A stretch of 64,000 nucleotides of DNA. Source: Nitrospirillum iridis (GTDB taxonomy: Bacteria; Pseudomonadota; Alphaproteobacteria; Azospirillales; Azospirillaceae). Below are positions 8,176-17,390 of the stretch, in pieces. The number at the start of each line of letters is the position of its first letter. Within the stretch, counting starts at the first letter, position 1. The DNA lies in assembly GCF_014205765.1 (NCBI RefSeq), contig NZ_JACIIZ010000016.1, forward strand, positions 1 through 64,000, written 5' to 3'. The notes beneath the pieces were generated by a model. It searched no databases. It saw only the letters and a list, made by a program, of their open reading frames with translations, and had not been told where the DNA came from. A program made the translations under genes and the position numbers.

Positions 8176-10224
8176 TCAGCTCATGCCGCGCAGGCGCGCG
8201 GCCGTCAGCGTGTCGGCTGATCCGCCCTCCAGCAGGCGGCAGACCTTGGCCACCACCTCGGCCGTCGCGGCGGCCTGCATGTCGACGCTGCCGCCGGCGA
8301 TGTGGGGCGTCAGGAAGACGTTGGGCAGCCGCCGCAGGGGGTGGCGGGGCGGCAGCGGCTCCTCCTCATAGGTGTCCAGGCAGGCGAAGACGTCCCCCCG
8401 GCGCAGGCGGTCCAGCAGGGCGGCGGGCTCGATCAGGCCGCCGCGCGCCACATTGATCAGCACGGCGCCAGGACGCAGGCGGGCCAGTTCGGCGGCGCCC
8501 AAGGTGTGGCGGGTGGCCGGCGTCAGCCCCCGGTGGAGCGATACGATGTCGGCCGCCAGCACCTGGTCCAGGGCCGCAGGTTGGGCGCCCGCCTGGCGGA
8601 TGTCGCCGTCGCTTCCGTTCCGGGACCACACCAGCACCCGCGCGTCGCAGGTGGCCAGTCGTCGGGCGAAGGCCCTGGCATTGTCCCCCCAGCCGACCAG
8701 GCCCACCGTGGCGCCGGCCAGGTCGCGGGATTGGGCGGGGCGGGGCGCCCCGCCGCTGGCCATGCGGTCCTTCACCCGCTGCGCCAGCGGCAGCAGGCCC
8801 AGGCGGCGCAGGACGGGCTTCAGCCGCATCGCGAGGCCGCGCAGTCCTTGCGGACCGGGTATGACGCCCCAGCCGCCGGCCCGCATCACGGCATGGCCGT
8901 GAAAGGCGCGGCGGCGGCCCAGGATGGCCAAGGCCAAGGCGAATTCCGCCACGCTGTCGGCGTGGGCGGCGCTGGCGTTGACCAGCGCGACACCCCGGGC
9001 CAGCAGGTCGGCGGCGCCGAACCGGGCCACCGACAGGCCGGCGACACCCACCACCGCGAGGTTGGGCAGATGGTCCAGCCGTGCCGGGTCCAGGGCGGTG
9101 GCACCCCGGCCCAGCAGGGCGGCCACGACATCGGGCCGTACCGCTGTGATGTCGTCCAAGGCGGCCAGGCGATAGCCGGGCAGCAAGGGTGCCAGGGCCG
9201 CCCCCCACTGGCCCGCCACCAGGATGGTGCCCTGGGTTGGCTGGGCAGGGGCGGGCGGGGGCGTCGCCACGGGTGGGGCCACCGGGCCGACATGGCCACG
9301 CTCGATCAATTCACACAGGTGGAGGGCGGGCACCAGCGCCGTCAGGTCATGAGGCGCCGGGCGGCCGGTGCGGACGGCGTCCAGGAAGGCGTCGTGTTCC
9401 AGGATGAAGCTGGTCATGCCGCTCGGGAAGGCTGTGGTGGCGGGCCGCCCGTCCGTCTGCACCGTCAGGCTGGCCTCGGTGACGGCGCAGCTTTCGCCCG
9501 CCGCGTTGAAGGCATAGTCCTCCCGCCGGGTGCCGGCGGCATTGTCGCACAGGAAAACGGCCTGCCGATCCCCAGGCCAGCGCATCAGGGCGCTGAACGT
9601 CTGGTCCGAGGCGTGGGCCGCCAGATGCTCTGGCGGGCCGTCCATCATCCACAGCAGGGCGTCCAGGGCGTGGATGCCGTTGCCGCTCAGCCAGCTGGCG
9701 GCGCCGAAGCCGGGCGGCTGGCCCGCCATGGGCTTGTGGAACACCGCTTCCGCCTGGCGCCAGCCGGCCCGGCCGGCGCGTTCCCGGGTGGCGCGCAGGC
9801 TTGGGTAGAAGCGGCGGTTGTGGCCGCCGACCGCCACCAAGCCCCGGTCGCGCGCCAAGTCGGCCAGGGCCTGGGCCTGCGCGGCGCTGGGGGCCACCGG
9901 CTTTTCCACGAACAGATGCTTGCCCTGGCCCAAGGCAAGCATTCCATATTCGTAGTGAAGCTGGGCGCTGGCGAAAATGTACACCGCGTCTATGTCGTCG
10001 CGCGCCATCGCCGCGTGCGCGTCGCCGGTGCTGGCGCGGAAGCCAAAGGCCGCCGCCGCCGTCCCCGCCCGGCTCCGGTCCAGGTCGCAGAGCAGGGCCA
10101 GGTCCACCCGGCCACGGTCGCGCAGCCCCGCCAGCACCGGCAGGTGCACATGGGTGGCCATCGGGCCGGCGCCGATGACCAGGATCTTCAGCGGAAAGGC
10201 GGGGGTGGGGATCGGCTCGGACAT
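8176..10224 (-). CDS. Fusion: Gfo/Idh/MocA oxidoreductase + D-2-hydroxyacid dehydrogenase
   Basis: A 682-aa protein with two NAD(P)-dependent oxidoreductase halves. Residues ~12-335 are a Gfo/Idh/MocA unit: KILVIGAGPMATHVHLP for dinucleotide binding, then HLFVEKPVA with the catalytic-type EKP lysine. Residues ~350-682 are a D-isomer 2-hydroxyacid dehydrogenase: GATVGLVGWG for NAD, INVARGGLIEPAAL and LTPHIAGGS with the catalytic-type histidine. Both halves keep key motifs, so both may work. Such a pair could make an unusual nucleotide sugar or a hydroxyacid substituent for the polysaccharide, which is inference. The start is chosen at 10224, where the Rossmann strand follows closely. The promoter P3 would give an almost leaderless mRNA. 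Confidence 0.85.
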   Translation of the reverse strand: MSEPIPTPAFPLKILVIGAGPMATHVHLPVLAGLRDRGRVDLALLCDLDRSRAGTAAAAFGFRASTGDAHAAMARDDIDAVYIFASAQLHYEYGMLALGQGKHLFVEKPVAPSAAQAQALADLARDRGLVAVGGHNRRFYPSLRATRERAGRAGWRQAEAVFHKPMAGQPPGFGAASWLSGNGIHALDALLWMMDGPPEHLAAHASDQTFSALMRWPGDRQAVFLCDNAAGTRREDYAFNAAGESCAVTEASLTVQTDGRPATTAFPSGMTSFILEHDAFLDAVRTGRPAPHDLTALVPALHLCELIERGHVGPVAPPVATPPPAPAQPTQGTILVAGQWGAALAPLLPGYRLAALDDITAVRPDVVAALLGRGATALDPARLDHLPNLAVVGVAGLSVARFGAADLLARGVALVNASAAHADSVAEFALALAILGRRRAFHGHAVMRAGGWGVIPGPQGLRGLAMRLKPVLRRLGLLPLAQRVKDRMASGGAPRPAQSRDLAGATVGLVGWGDNARAFARRLATCDARVLVWSRNGSDGDIRQAGAQPAALDQVLAADIVSLHRGLTPATRHTLGAAELARLRPGAVLINVARGGLIEPAALLDRLRRGDVFACLDTYEEEPLPPRHPLRRLPNVFLTPHIAGGSVDMQAAATAEVVAKVCRLLEGGSADTLTAARLRGMS

Positions 10225-10233
10225 CACCCCTGA

Positions 10234-10261
10234 GACGGACGCGGGCGTCGGCTTATTCCCC
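10234..10261 (-). promoter_or_regulatory. Candidate ECF sigma promoter P3 (before fused oxidoreductase)
   Basis: On the minus strand GGGGAATAA (10261-10253), a 15-bp gap, then CGTC (10237-10234), in the context TCCGTC. The expected transcription start is only a few bases before the ATG at 10224, which implies a leaderless or near-leaderless message. Confidence 0.62.
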
Positions 10262-10280
10262 GAATCCGGAAATATATAGT
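10253..10280 (+). promoter_or_regulatory. Conserved divergent promoter element, copy 1 (towards ABC exporter)
   Basis: This 28-bp stretch matches 20180-20153 on the other strand at about 24 of 28 positions. The shared order is ATTCCCC, then TCCGGAAA, then ATATAGT. The first block is the back of promoter P3. TCCGGA is palindromic, and TATAGT could be a -10 box for the exporter gene 60 bp downstream. Confidence 0.55.
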
Positions 10281-10342
10281 TGCGGTGTCGGGTCCCGACT
10301 TGTGCCAAGGAATCCGCAGGTAACCCTAGGATTTCTCACCTC

Positions 10343-12130
10343 ATGGACAAGGACCGCGCGGGGCGGGAACTGCTCCGCTCATCCCGGGATTTCTTCCTGG
10401 ATTTCTGTGCCCACGCCCGGGGCGATGGCGTGCGGGCCGCCATCCTGATCGTCCTGGGTGCGGGGGCGGAGGGCGTGGGCCTGCTGCTGCTGGTGCCCTT
10501 GCTGGGCCTGGTGATCGGTGACGGCCGTACCGGCTGGGCCATGATGGCCTCGGCTGGTCGCCTGCCTTGGCTCGGCGCCGCCCCGGCGGCCCGCCTGGCG
10601 CCCCTGTTGGCCTGCTTCGCCCTACTTGTCGTCTTGCGGGCGGTGGTGCTGTGGCATCGCGACGTGCTGCTGGCGCGATTGCGCATCGGCTTTGTCGAGG
10701 AACAGCGCGGCCGCCTGGTGTCCCGGCTGATCGCCGCCCCGTGGACGCGACTGTCGGCCCTGCCGCACGCCGGGGTGAACCATCTGCTCAGCAGCGACAT
10801 CATCCTGACCGGCGCCTGCGCCCATTTCATGGTGCAGGGCGCCACCTCCCTTTTCCTGTTGCTGGTGCAATGGGCGCTGGCCTGCGTGTTCTCCCTTCCG
10901 CTGGCGGCCGTCACCGGTGTGCTGCTGGCAGGGGCCAGCCTGGCGCTGGTGCCGCAACTGGCCCGCTCCCGCCGGTTGGGGCGCGACGTGGCGGACGCCA
11001 ACCTGCATTTGGCCACCAGCGGCGCCCAGTTCTTGGGCGGGCTCAAATTGGCGCTCAGCCAGAATGTGCAGCACCGCTTCGCCGATGAATTCAACGGGAC
11101 CCTGCGCCGGCTGATGGGGCAGCAGGTGACCCTGGTGCGGGAACAGAGCAAATCGCAGCTGGCGTTCACCACGCTCGCGTCCCTGGCCGGTGCCGCCGCC
11201 ATCGTCGTGGGTGTCTGGACGCTGGACGTGCCGCCGGCGGTTCTTATCGTCTTCGTCCTGCTGTTGGCGCGGATGAGCGCGCCGGCCGCCCAACTGCAGC
11301 AGGGCGCGCAACAGTTCGCCAACTTCCTGCCGTCCTATGAGAAGATCCGCGCGCTGGAGGCCGAGCTGGCGCAGGACCCGCCCGAGGTGGACGCGACCAC
11401 GGACGGCCCTGCCTGGCCGGGTCCGCCGCCCCTTCGTTTCCACCAAGTCGGCTACCGCCACCCCGGTGGCGACCGGGGGGTGTCGGGCCTGGACCTGACC
11501 CTGGAGCCCGGCAGCTTCGTGGGCGTGATGGGGGCGTCGGGCGCCGGCAAGACCACCTTCGCCGACTTGGCCGTCGGGCTGACGGTCCCGGACGTCGGCA
11601 CCATCATGGTGGGTGGCCATCCGTTGGTTGGCGGCCTGCGGCGGCGCTGGGCCGCCGCCATCGCCTACGCCCCGCAGGAGACCTTCCTGTTCCACGACAG
11701 CATCCGCGCCAACCTGTCCTGGGCCAACCCCCAGGCCACCGAGGCCGACATGCGCGCCGCCCTGGGCTTGGCCGGCGCGTCGGCCCTGATGGACAGGCTG
11801 GCCAGCGGGTTGGACACCGTGGTGGGGGCCCAGGGCGGCCTGCTGTCGGGGGGCGAACGCCAGCGCCTGGCGCTCGCTCGCGCGCTGATGCGCCGGCCGC
11901 CGCTGCTGGTGCTGGACGAAAGCACCAGCGCCGTCGACATCGCGGGCGAACAGGTCTTGCTGGCCAGCTTGGCGGCCCTGCCATGGCGCCCCACCATCCT
12001 GTTGATCGCCCACCGGCGGGAGAGTCTGGCGCTGTGCGACCGCGTGCTTGAATTCGCCGAAGGGCGCATCGTCGCCGACCGCCGCATGGAGCGGGCGGAG
12101 GCTCAGGCCTCGGCGCACAGGGCGCGGTAA
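10343..12130 (+). CDS. ABC exporter, fused membrane and ATPase domains
   Basis: The 595-aa half-transporter has an N-terminal exporter membrane domain with about six helices (residues ~25-320) and a C-terminal ATPase. Walker A is GASGAGKTT near residues 397-405, the signature LSGGERQRL is near 501-509, Walker B is LLVLDES near 520-526, and the H-loop is in IAHRRES. The layout is that of MsbA-type lipid or glycolipid flippases. In a cluster that already has a Wzx flippase it may move a lipid-linked precursor or another glycoconjugate; the substrate is unknown. The ATG at 10343 is the first start after the intergenic region. Its last 28 bp overlap the convergent gene 12103-13584. Confidence 0.9.
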   Translation: MDKDRAGRELLRSSRDFFLDFCAHARGDGVRAAILIVLGAGAEGVGLLLLVPLLGLVIGDGRTGWAMMASAGRLPWLGAAPAARLAPLLACFALLVVLRAVVLWHRDVLLARLRIGFVEEQRGRLVSRLIAAPWTRLSALPHAGVNHLLSSDIILTGACAHFMVQGATSLFLLLVQWALACVFSLPLAAVTGVLLAGASLALVPQLARSRRLGRDVADANLHLATSGAQFLGGLKLALSQNVQHRFADEFNGTLRRLMGQQVTLVREQSKSQLAFTTLASLAGAAAIVVGVWTLDVPPAVLIVFVLLLARMSAPAAQLQQGAQQFANFLPSYEKIRALEAELAQDPPEVDATTDGPAWPGPPPLRFHQVGYRHPGGDRGVSGLDLTLEPGSFVGVMGASGAGKTTFADLAVGLTVPDVGTIMVGGHPLVGGLRRRWAAAIAYAPQETFLFHDSIRANLSWANPQATEADMRAALGLAGASALMDRLASGLDTVVGAQGGLLSGGERQRLALARALMRRPPLLVLDESTSAVDIAGEQVLLASLAALPWRPTILLIAHRRESLALCDRVLEFAEGRIVADRRMERAEAQASAHRAR

Positions 12131-13584
12131 TCCGCCGCCAGCCCGTCCAGGCGCCGCAGGCCCGCCGCCAGGTCGGGCAAGTCGCGCGCGCGCCGCCGCA
12201 CCCTGGGTAACGCCGTCAGGGCTGGAATCAGGTCCCCGGGATTCGTCACCACCCTGGCGTGGCCCGCCTCCGCCAGATAGCCGAAGGATCCGGCCGCGTC
12301 GGCGCTGAGGAACAGGGCCGGCACGCCGAAGGGGACCGCCTCCGCCGCCACGCCGGAGGCCAGCGACACCACCGCGTCCATGTGGCGCAACAGGGCCGGC
12401 AGCGACAGGGCGGCGGCGGGAGCGACACGGATGTTGGGACCGCGCAGGGACAGCAGGCGGGCATGGCGCCGGTCGTCCTGGGGACCTGCCGCCGAATGGC
12501 GACGGATCCACCAGCGCCAGCCGGGTGGGGCGGTGGCGATGCTGTTGGCCAGGGCGTCCCAGATTTCCGCCGCGCCGGTGGTCTGCAGCGCCACCAGGAT
12601 GTCGCGTTCCGCCGGCCCGCCGGCGGCCAATTGGAAACGGTCATCCCAGGCATGGGTGCGTGGGTCGGCATCATCCAGGAAGGGGCCCAGGCGGGGATGG
12701 CCGCCCGGCAGGGCCTGGTGCCACCGCCCGTCCGCCCAGGCGTTGATATGGGCGGCGTCCGCCGCGTCCCACGTCCAGAACAGGGCCGGCAGCGTGGTGT
12801 AGCCCTGGGGGCCCATGGCCGCCCAGCCGTAGGCCTTGTGCCGCCCGCCCTGGGGGCAATGCTGAACGTCCACCGACAGGATGCCGCGCCGGCGGCAGGC
12901 GAGCGCCAGGGCGGATCCCAGGCCGGCGTACCAGGTGCTGGTCAAGGCCAGGCGCGGCCGGGCGATGTCCAGCACCCAGCCCAGGGCCTGGGCGGTGGCG
13001 CGCAGGCCCCGGGCCCGCCGTGTCAGGTGCGGCCGGCCGAGCGACGGCGCCGGCACGCCCCGGTGCGCCAGGAACTCCAGGACCGCCCCATGGTCCGGCA
13101 GGTCCAGGGGCGCGTGGACCAGCGGGGCCAGCGCCCGGGCCAGGGTGGCGAGCGGGTCGACGGCCAGGGTGGGCCGGCGCCAGGGGGCGCGGCGGCCGGG
13201 CTGCAGGTGCAGGCAGCGCGTGCCACGCTCGGTCAGCAAGGCCATCAGCGGTTCGCCGTAGCGGTCCTCCCACGCGCCGTCGATGCGCTCCACGGACACG
13301 CCGTCGCCCAGGAACAGGACGTCGGCCCGGTGGGGGCGCAGGATGAGGTTGTCCCGCCGCTGCAAGGTCGCCAGCGGCTGGGCCAGGGACCGAACCGCGC
13401 GCCCGACCCGTGAGGGCCGGCCGGCCTGGGGTTCGCCCACATGGTGGCGGTAGAGATCCAGGTAAAGGTCCATGCGCGCCAGCGGCCAGAGGTGGGCGTC
13501 GCCGCAGGTCCAGCCCGCCACGGCGAAGCGTGTCTCGATCTCCGCCGCCAAGGCCAGGTATCGGGCATGGAAGGGGGTGGCCAT
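12103..13584 (-). CDS. Putative glycosyltransferase / surface carbohydrate biosynthesis protein
   Basis: A 493-aa soluble protein that I do not recognise with certainty. The second half looks like a GT-B nucleotide-sugar domain: LALTSTWYAGLGSALALACR, then VQHCPQGGRHKAYGW, a WWIRRH segment, and LLRHMDAVVSLASGVAAEA followed by FGVPALFLS. The pattern of an acidic or serine-rich loop plus a G-[VI]-P-A strand resembles the C-terminal lobe of capsule transferases. No signal peptide or membrane helix is seen. It ends inside the ABC exporter gene on the other strand and lies 6 bp from the next gene upstream in its operon (13591-14490). A role in adding a sugar to the repeat unit is likely but unproven. 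Confidence 0.6.
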   Translation of the reverse strand: MATPFHARYLALAAEIETRFAVAGWTCGDAHLWPLARMDLYLDLYRHHVGEPQAGRPSRVGRAVRSLAQPLATLQRRDNLILRPHRADVLFLGDGVSVERIDGAWEDRYGEPLMALLTERGTRCLHLQPGRRAPWRRPTLAVDPLATLARALAPLVHAPLDLPDHGAVLEFLAHRGVPAPSLGRPHLTRRARGLRATAQALGWVLDIARPRLALTSTWYAGLGSALALACRRRGILSVDVQHCPQGGRHKAYGWAAMGPQGYTTLPALFWTWDAADAAHINAWADGRWHQALPGGHPRLGPFLDDADPRTHAWDDRFQLAAGGPAERDILVALQTTGAAEIWDALANSIATAPPGWRWWIRRHSAAGPQDDRRHARLLSLRGPNIRVAPAAALSLPALLRHMDAVVSLASGVAAEAVPFGVPALFLSADAAGSFGYLAEAGHARVVTNPGDLIPALTALPRVRRRARDLPDLAAGLRRLDGLAADYRALCAEA

Positions 13585-13590
13585 GATGTC

Positions 13591-14490
13591 CTATCCGTCC
13601 GCCAGCTCATCCATGCGCGCCTGCCAGGCCGCCTCGATCTTCAGGCGCATCTCATCCCACAGGCTGTGGGATTCCTTGGTGGAACGGGTCCAGGCGCCCT
13701 TCAGCCGGTCGGTCTCGTTGAAGCGGTGGATTTTGCGCCGGGCCTCCAGCCCCTCCAGCATCCGCCCCATGGGGCTGTCCAGCAGCCATTCGCCGGCGCG
13801 TTTCACCCTGGGGGCATAGGGGCGGCAATCCAGGCCGCCCAAAGGGGCGCCCATGGCGTTGGGCAGCCACTCCGCCGTCCAGGCGTTGGCCTCCCGCACC
13901 GCGTCGTAGGTGTCCAGGCCATGCAGCGGGATCATCTGGCACAGCTCCTGCGCGTCGTAGAGGCTGCGGCGCGCCAGGGGCAAGGCCGCCAGCGACAGGA
14001 AGGTGTTGGGACAAAACAGCCCCCGCGCCAGCTTGGTGTCCGCCAGGGCCAGCAGACGGCAGAAGGCGCGGGTGCGCCACATCGTCCCGGCATCGGTCAC
14101 CAGCAGGAAGTCGATATCGCCGTCCGGCGGAAAGTTGCCGGCGGCCAGTGAGCCGGTCATCGCCACCATGCGCACGTTCGGCAGGCTGGCCAGGAAGCGG
14201 GCGTGGCGGCGCGCGGTGGGCCATTGGCGGCGCGACAGCTCCGCCCGCGTGCGGCGGATGGCGAACAGGTCCGCCCTGCCGCGAAGGGCATGATAGGTGC
14301 CGTCGCTCTCCAGATGGTGTCCCAGGATGGGGCCGGCCAAGGCATGCTGGACATCGCCCAGTGTGCAGCGGATGCCATGCAGGTAACGGTGGATTTCAAA
14401 CACCGATACGGGGAAATGGAAGATATCCCGATAGGCGATCGTGGAGTAAATCGCCGTTTCAAGTTTATTCATCGCATGGGCGACAGTCAT
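13591..14490 (-). CDS. Nucleotidyltransferase-like protein
   Basis: The 299-aa protein has a Pol-beta-type nucleotidyltransferase core. MTGSLAAGNFPPDGDIDFLL near residues 111-130 gives the GS motif at 113-114 and carboxylates at D123, D125 and D127. The N-terminal ~100 residues contain a possible winged-helix segment (YRDIFHFPVSVFEIHRYL), and the C-terminal part is helical. Similar proteins sit in polysaccharide clusters with B12 radical SAM enzymes, but I know no assigned substrate. It is the first gene of a minus-strand pair and is divergent from the radical SAM gene at 14616, with an AT-rich gap between. ATG at 14472 is an alternative start. Confidence 0.72.
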   Translation of the reverse strand: MTVAHAMNKLETAIYSTIAYRDIFHFPVSVFEIHRYLHGIRCTLGDVQHALAGPILGHHLESDGTYHALRGRADLFAIRRTRAELSRRQWPTARRHARFLASLPNVRMVAMTGSLAAGNFPPDGDIDFLLVTDAGTMWRTRAFCRLLALADTKLARGLFCPNTFLSLAALPLARRSLYDAQELCQMIPLHGLDTYDAVREANAWTAEWLPNAMGAPLGGLDCRPYAPRVKRAGEWLLDSPMGRMLEGLEARRKIHRFNETDRLKGAWTRSTKESHSLWDEMRLKIEAAWQARMDELADG

Positions 14491-14615
14491 GAAATCCCCT
14501 GACGCAAATACAGTATATGCGTTGATAAATAGCCATTATTTATTTTGAACGGCGCATTGTTTATTTTTAAGGTTCCGGATATGCTGCGCCATCGATGTTT
14601 CATTTTTGGTGGATC
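14491..14615. promoter_or_regulatory. AT-rich divergent intergenic region
   Basis: This gap separates the nucleotidyltransferase gene (minus) from a radical SAM gene (plus) and is strikingly AT-rich against ~68% GC around it, mainly at 14500-14575. It holds ACGCA and TGCGT half-sites (11 bp apart) near 14503-14523 and runs such as TTTATTTTTAA. No copy of the ECF motif is present, so both genes probably use another promoter type. Confidence 0.55.
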
Positions 14616-16052
14616 ATGGCTGTCAGGCATAAGGTCGTCCTTTACAACCCGGCAGCTGTCTTTCACACCATGCCGCTGGGTCTGCTGGCCATCGGTTCCA
14701 ACCTTGATCCCGCGCGGTTCGACGTGCGCATCATCGACGCGCGGATCGAGGCCGATCCCCTGGATGCGGTGCTGAAGGCGGCGGAGGGGGCGCTTTGCTT
14801 CGGCGTCACCATGCTGACCGGTCGTCCCCTGGGCGACGCGCTGGCCATGCTGCGAGCGGTGAAGCGGGCCAATCCCGCCCTGACCACCGTCGCCGGCGGC
14901 TGGCATCCGTCGCTGTTCCCGGTGGAGACGCTGGACGAACCCAGCATCGACATCACCGTGGCGGGGCAGGGTGAGCGCACCTTCGCGGAAATCATGGACC
15001 GTCTGGCCGACGGCGCCGGTGTCGACGGCATCGCCGGCGTGACCTTTCGCGGCGCCGCCGGCCAGGCGGTGCGCAACCCGGCGCGCCGGCTGGAGGGCCT
15101 GGACGTCTTCGCCCCGCCCAACTTCGAGCTGATCCCGGTGGAACGGTATTTCGAGTTCAAGGGCCGGCGGCAGCTGGACTATATCGGTTCCATAGGCTGC
15201 AATTTCCGGTGCGCTTTCTGCGCCGACCCCTTCGTCTACGGCCGCGACTGGAAGGCGACGTCCGCCAGCCGCCTGGGAGCGGAGATCGAGGCGCTGTGGC
15301 GCCGCTACCGGTTCACCGACCTGAACTTCCAGGACGAGACCTACTTCACCCACCGCCAGCGGGTGGCCGACATCTGCGAGGAATTCCTGCGCCGGGGTCT
15401 GGATTTCACCTGGGCCGGCACCATGCGCGCCGACCAGGGCGTGCGCCTGCCGGATGAGATTTGGCGCCTGTGCGTCCGTTCCGGTCTGCGTCGGGTGCTG
15501 GTGGGGGTGGAAACCGGCTCGCACGAGATGATGAGGCGCATCCGGAAGGACACGACCATCGATGCCATCCTGGAGACGGCGGCCAAGTGCCGGCAGCACG
15601 ACCTCGCCGTCATCTTCTCCTTCATCGTCGGCTTCCCTGAGGAAACGGAGGAACAGGTCGAGGCGACGCTGGGCCTGATCAAGACCCTGCGGGCCATGAG
15701 CCCCAAGTTCGAAACCCCGCTGTTCTACTACAAGCCCTATCCCGGCTCCGCCCTGGCCGCCGCCGTGGCGGACCAGACGCCGCGGACGCTGGATGACTGG
15801 GCGACGTTCGACTATGTGGCGGGACCGGCCGGTACCTGGGTGCCGCCCCATCTCTACCGCCGGATCGAGCGTTTCAAGTTCTACAACAAGTACGCCGCCG
15901 GCCCGGGGACCACCGGTGAGAGCGCCAAGGGATGGGGTCCCGGCCGCCTGTTGCGCCGTGCGGCGCGCTGGCGCATCGACCATGACGTCTACGCCGCCCC
16001 GGTGGAGAAATTCCTGGTCCAGCATCTGCGCCCCGAACCCTCCCTATCCTGA
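14616..16052 (+). CDS. B12-binding-domain radical SAM protein (1)
   Basis: The protein has an N-terminal cobalamin-binding-like Rossmann domain (residues ~5-150, with TVAGGWHPSLFP and GQGERTFAEI). A radical SAM barrel follows with CNFRCAFC, so C195, C199 and C202 hold the 4Fe-4S cluster. GVETGSHEMMRRI is the later conserved strand. Cobalamin-dependent radical SAM enzymes often methylate unactivated carbons or rearrange rings. The ATG at 14616 is preferred over 14595 because GGTGGA stands just upstream. It is one of five radical SAM genes in the cluster. Its 3' end overlaps the convergent glycosyltransferase gene by 9 bp. Confidence 0.9.
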   Translation: MAVRHKVVLYNPAAVFHTMPLGLLAIGSNLDPARFDVRIIDARIEADPLDAVLKAAEGALCFGVTMLTGRPLGDALAMLRAVKRANPALTTVAGGWHPSLFPVETLDEPSIDITVAGQGERTFAEIMDRLADGAGVDGIAGVTFRGAAGQAVRNPARRLEGLDVFAPPNFELIPVERYFEFKGRRQLDYIGSIGCNFRCAFCADPFVYGRDWKATSASRLGAEIEALWRRYRFTDLNFQDETYFTHRQRVADICEEFLRRGLDFTWAGTMRADQGVRLPDEIWRLCVRSGLRRVLVGVETGSHEMMRRIRKDTTIDAILETAAKCRQHDLAVIFSFIVGFPEETEEQVEATLGLIKTLRAMSPKFETPLFYYKPYPGSALAAAVADQTPRTLDDWATFDYVAGPAGTWVPPHLYRRIERFKFYNKYAAGPGTTGESAKGWGPGRLLRRAARWRIDHDVYAAPVEKFLVQHLRPEPSLS

Positions 16053-17348
16053 AGCCTGCTCGGCGGCATTGATCGCGGAGGCGCTGGCCGCAGCCTCCTG
16101 AGGGCGGGGCTTGGGCCGTAGCGCCATTTCCCAGGCGCGTTCGAACCCCGCCGGCGACAGGGTGTTGCGGACGAAGGCGGCGCCCTTGACCGCCGCGTCG
16201 GCCCACAGGTCGGCATAGGCTTCCGGCCGGGTCAGATAGGGGTCCCATTGATCCTCCGGCACCGTCAGGGGATATCCCGGCGCGCGCAGCCCTTCCATGG
16301 CGGCGCGGTTGCCCAGCACGGGGCAGCCCCAGGCCCAGGCCTCGGCCACCTTGGTCTTGATGCCGCCGGCCACCAGTGCCGGGACCAGCGCGATGCTTCC
16401 CGGCCGGTAGACCTGGCCCAGGTCGTCGGCATAGCCGTGCCAGTGCACGCCCCGCACCTGCGCCAGGGGGCGGGTCTGGCGCCCGTGGATATGAAGCGGC
16501 GTGGCGGGGGTGAGCCGCCGCCACCGCTCCAGCAGGAAATCAATGGCCGTGCGGTTCTGCAGCTGGCGGTCGCTGCCGATGAAGACGAAACGCAGGGGGG
16601 GCCCGAACCCCTGGGGGTCGGGCACCACGGCGTGCGCCCAAGGCTGCGCCTGCAAGGGCACGCCGGGGGGGATGGAGCGCACCACCGGTGGGGCGCCCGT
16701 CGACCGTCCGTCCGCTGGCAACCGCTGGCACAGCATCCGCCGCTCCACCGGTGACAGCAGCACCGTGGCGCTGGAGGCCAGCATGACCTCCCGCTCCGCC
16801 GCCGGCAGGGTTCTGGCCTCATAGGCCGTCACCAGGCGGGACAGCGGTCCTTCCGCCAGGCGCCGGGCCCAGCGGGGAAAGTGCGTGCCGACGTGGCCGG
16901 TCAGCAACGGCATGCGGTGATGGCGCAGATAGGTCATGCGCCGCGACATCAGGTCATCGAAGTCGGTGACGATGTGCAGGTCGGGCAGGGCGCGGCGCAG
17001 GGCGCGCAGCAGCGTCTGGCAGCGCACCGTGTCGAGGTAGACGGCATCGAACCCGCCCTGCACGATGCGCGCCGCCACCCGCTTCACCTCACGCGGCCCG
17101 GCATACAGCAGGCATTGCAGCGGCAGGGGCCGCCCGGCCGCCAGGCCAGCCAGCCAGGTGCCGGCGGCGCCGGCACGGTCCGCCGCCCCGGCTTGCAGCA
17201 CGGACCGCAGGGGCAGCACCTCCACCGTATGCCGGCGGCGCAGGGCGGCCAGGATATGGCCCATGATGGGGGTGCGGCCGTTACGCTGCGCCAGGTCGCG
17301 GGTGGTCACGAAGGCGATGCGCAAGCCGGGTTCTAGGTGGGTGTGCAT
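16044..17348 (-). CDS. Glycosyltransferase, GT4-like
   Basis: A 434-aa GT-B glycosyltransferase. The N-terminal strand RIAFVTTRDLAQRNG is the acceptor domain. FVFIGSDRQLQNRTAIDFLL starts the nucleotide-sugar domain. GGIKTKVAEAWAWGCPVLG (residues ~356-374) is the typical GT4-family signature, in which the acidic residue contacts the donor ribose. The enzyme probably adds a sugar to the lipid-linked repeat unit on the cytoplasmic face. It is the last gene of the wzx-wzy-GT group on the minus strand, but has its own ECF-type promoter P4 that overlaps the wzy stop codon. Confidence 0.88.
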   Translation of the reverse strand: MHTHLEPGLRIAFVTTRDLAQRNGRTPIMGHILAALRRRHTVEVLPLRSVLQAGAADRAGAAGTWLAGLAAGRPLPLQCLLYAGPREVKRVAARIVQGGFDAVYLDTVRCQTLLRALRRALPDLHIVTDFDDLMSRRMTYLRHHRMPLLTGHVGTHFPRWARRLAEGPLSRLVTAYEARTLPAAEREVMLASSATVLLSPVERRMLCQRLPADGRSTGAPPVVRSIPPGVPLQAQPWAHAVVPDPQGFGPPLRFVFIGSDRQLQNRTAIDFLLERWRRLTPATPLHIHGRQTRPLAQVRGVHWHGYADDLGQVYRPGSIALVPALVAGGIKTKVAEAWAWGCPVLGNRAAMEGLRAPGYPLTVPEDQWDPYLTRPEAYADLWADAAVKGAAFVRNTLSPAGFERAWEMALRPKPRPQEAAASASAINAAEQASG

Positions 17349-17390
17349 GGGTCTACCTGAGGCGGGTGCGTCGCATGCACCTTTTCCCAG

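Noticed and set aside
8302-10233. A 643-codon open frame opposite the fused oxidoreductase
   Set aside because: Composition is that of an antisense shadow, and the minus strand encodes two recognisable enzymes.
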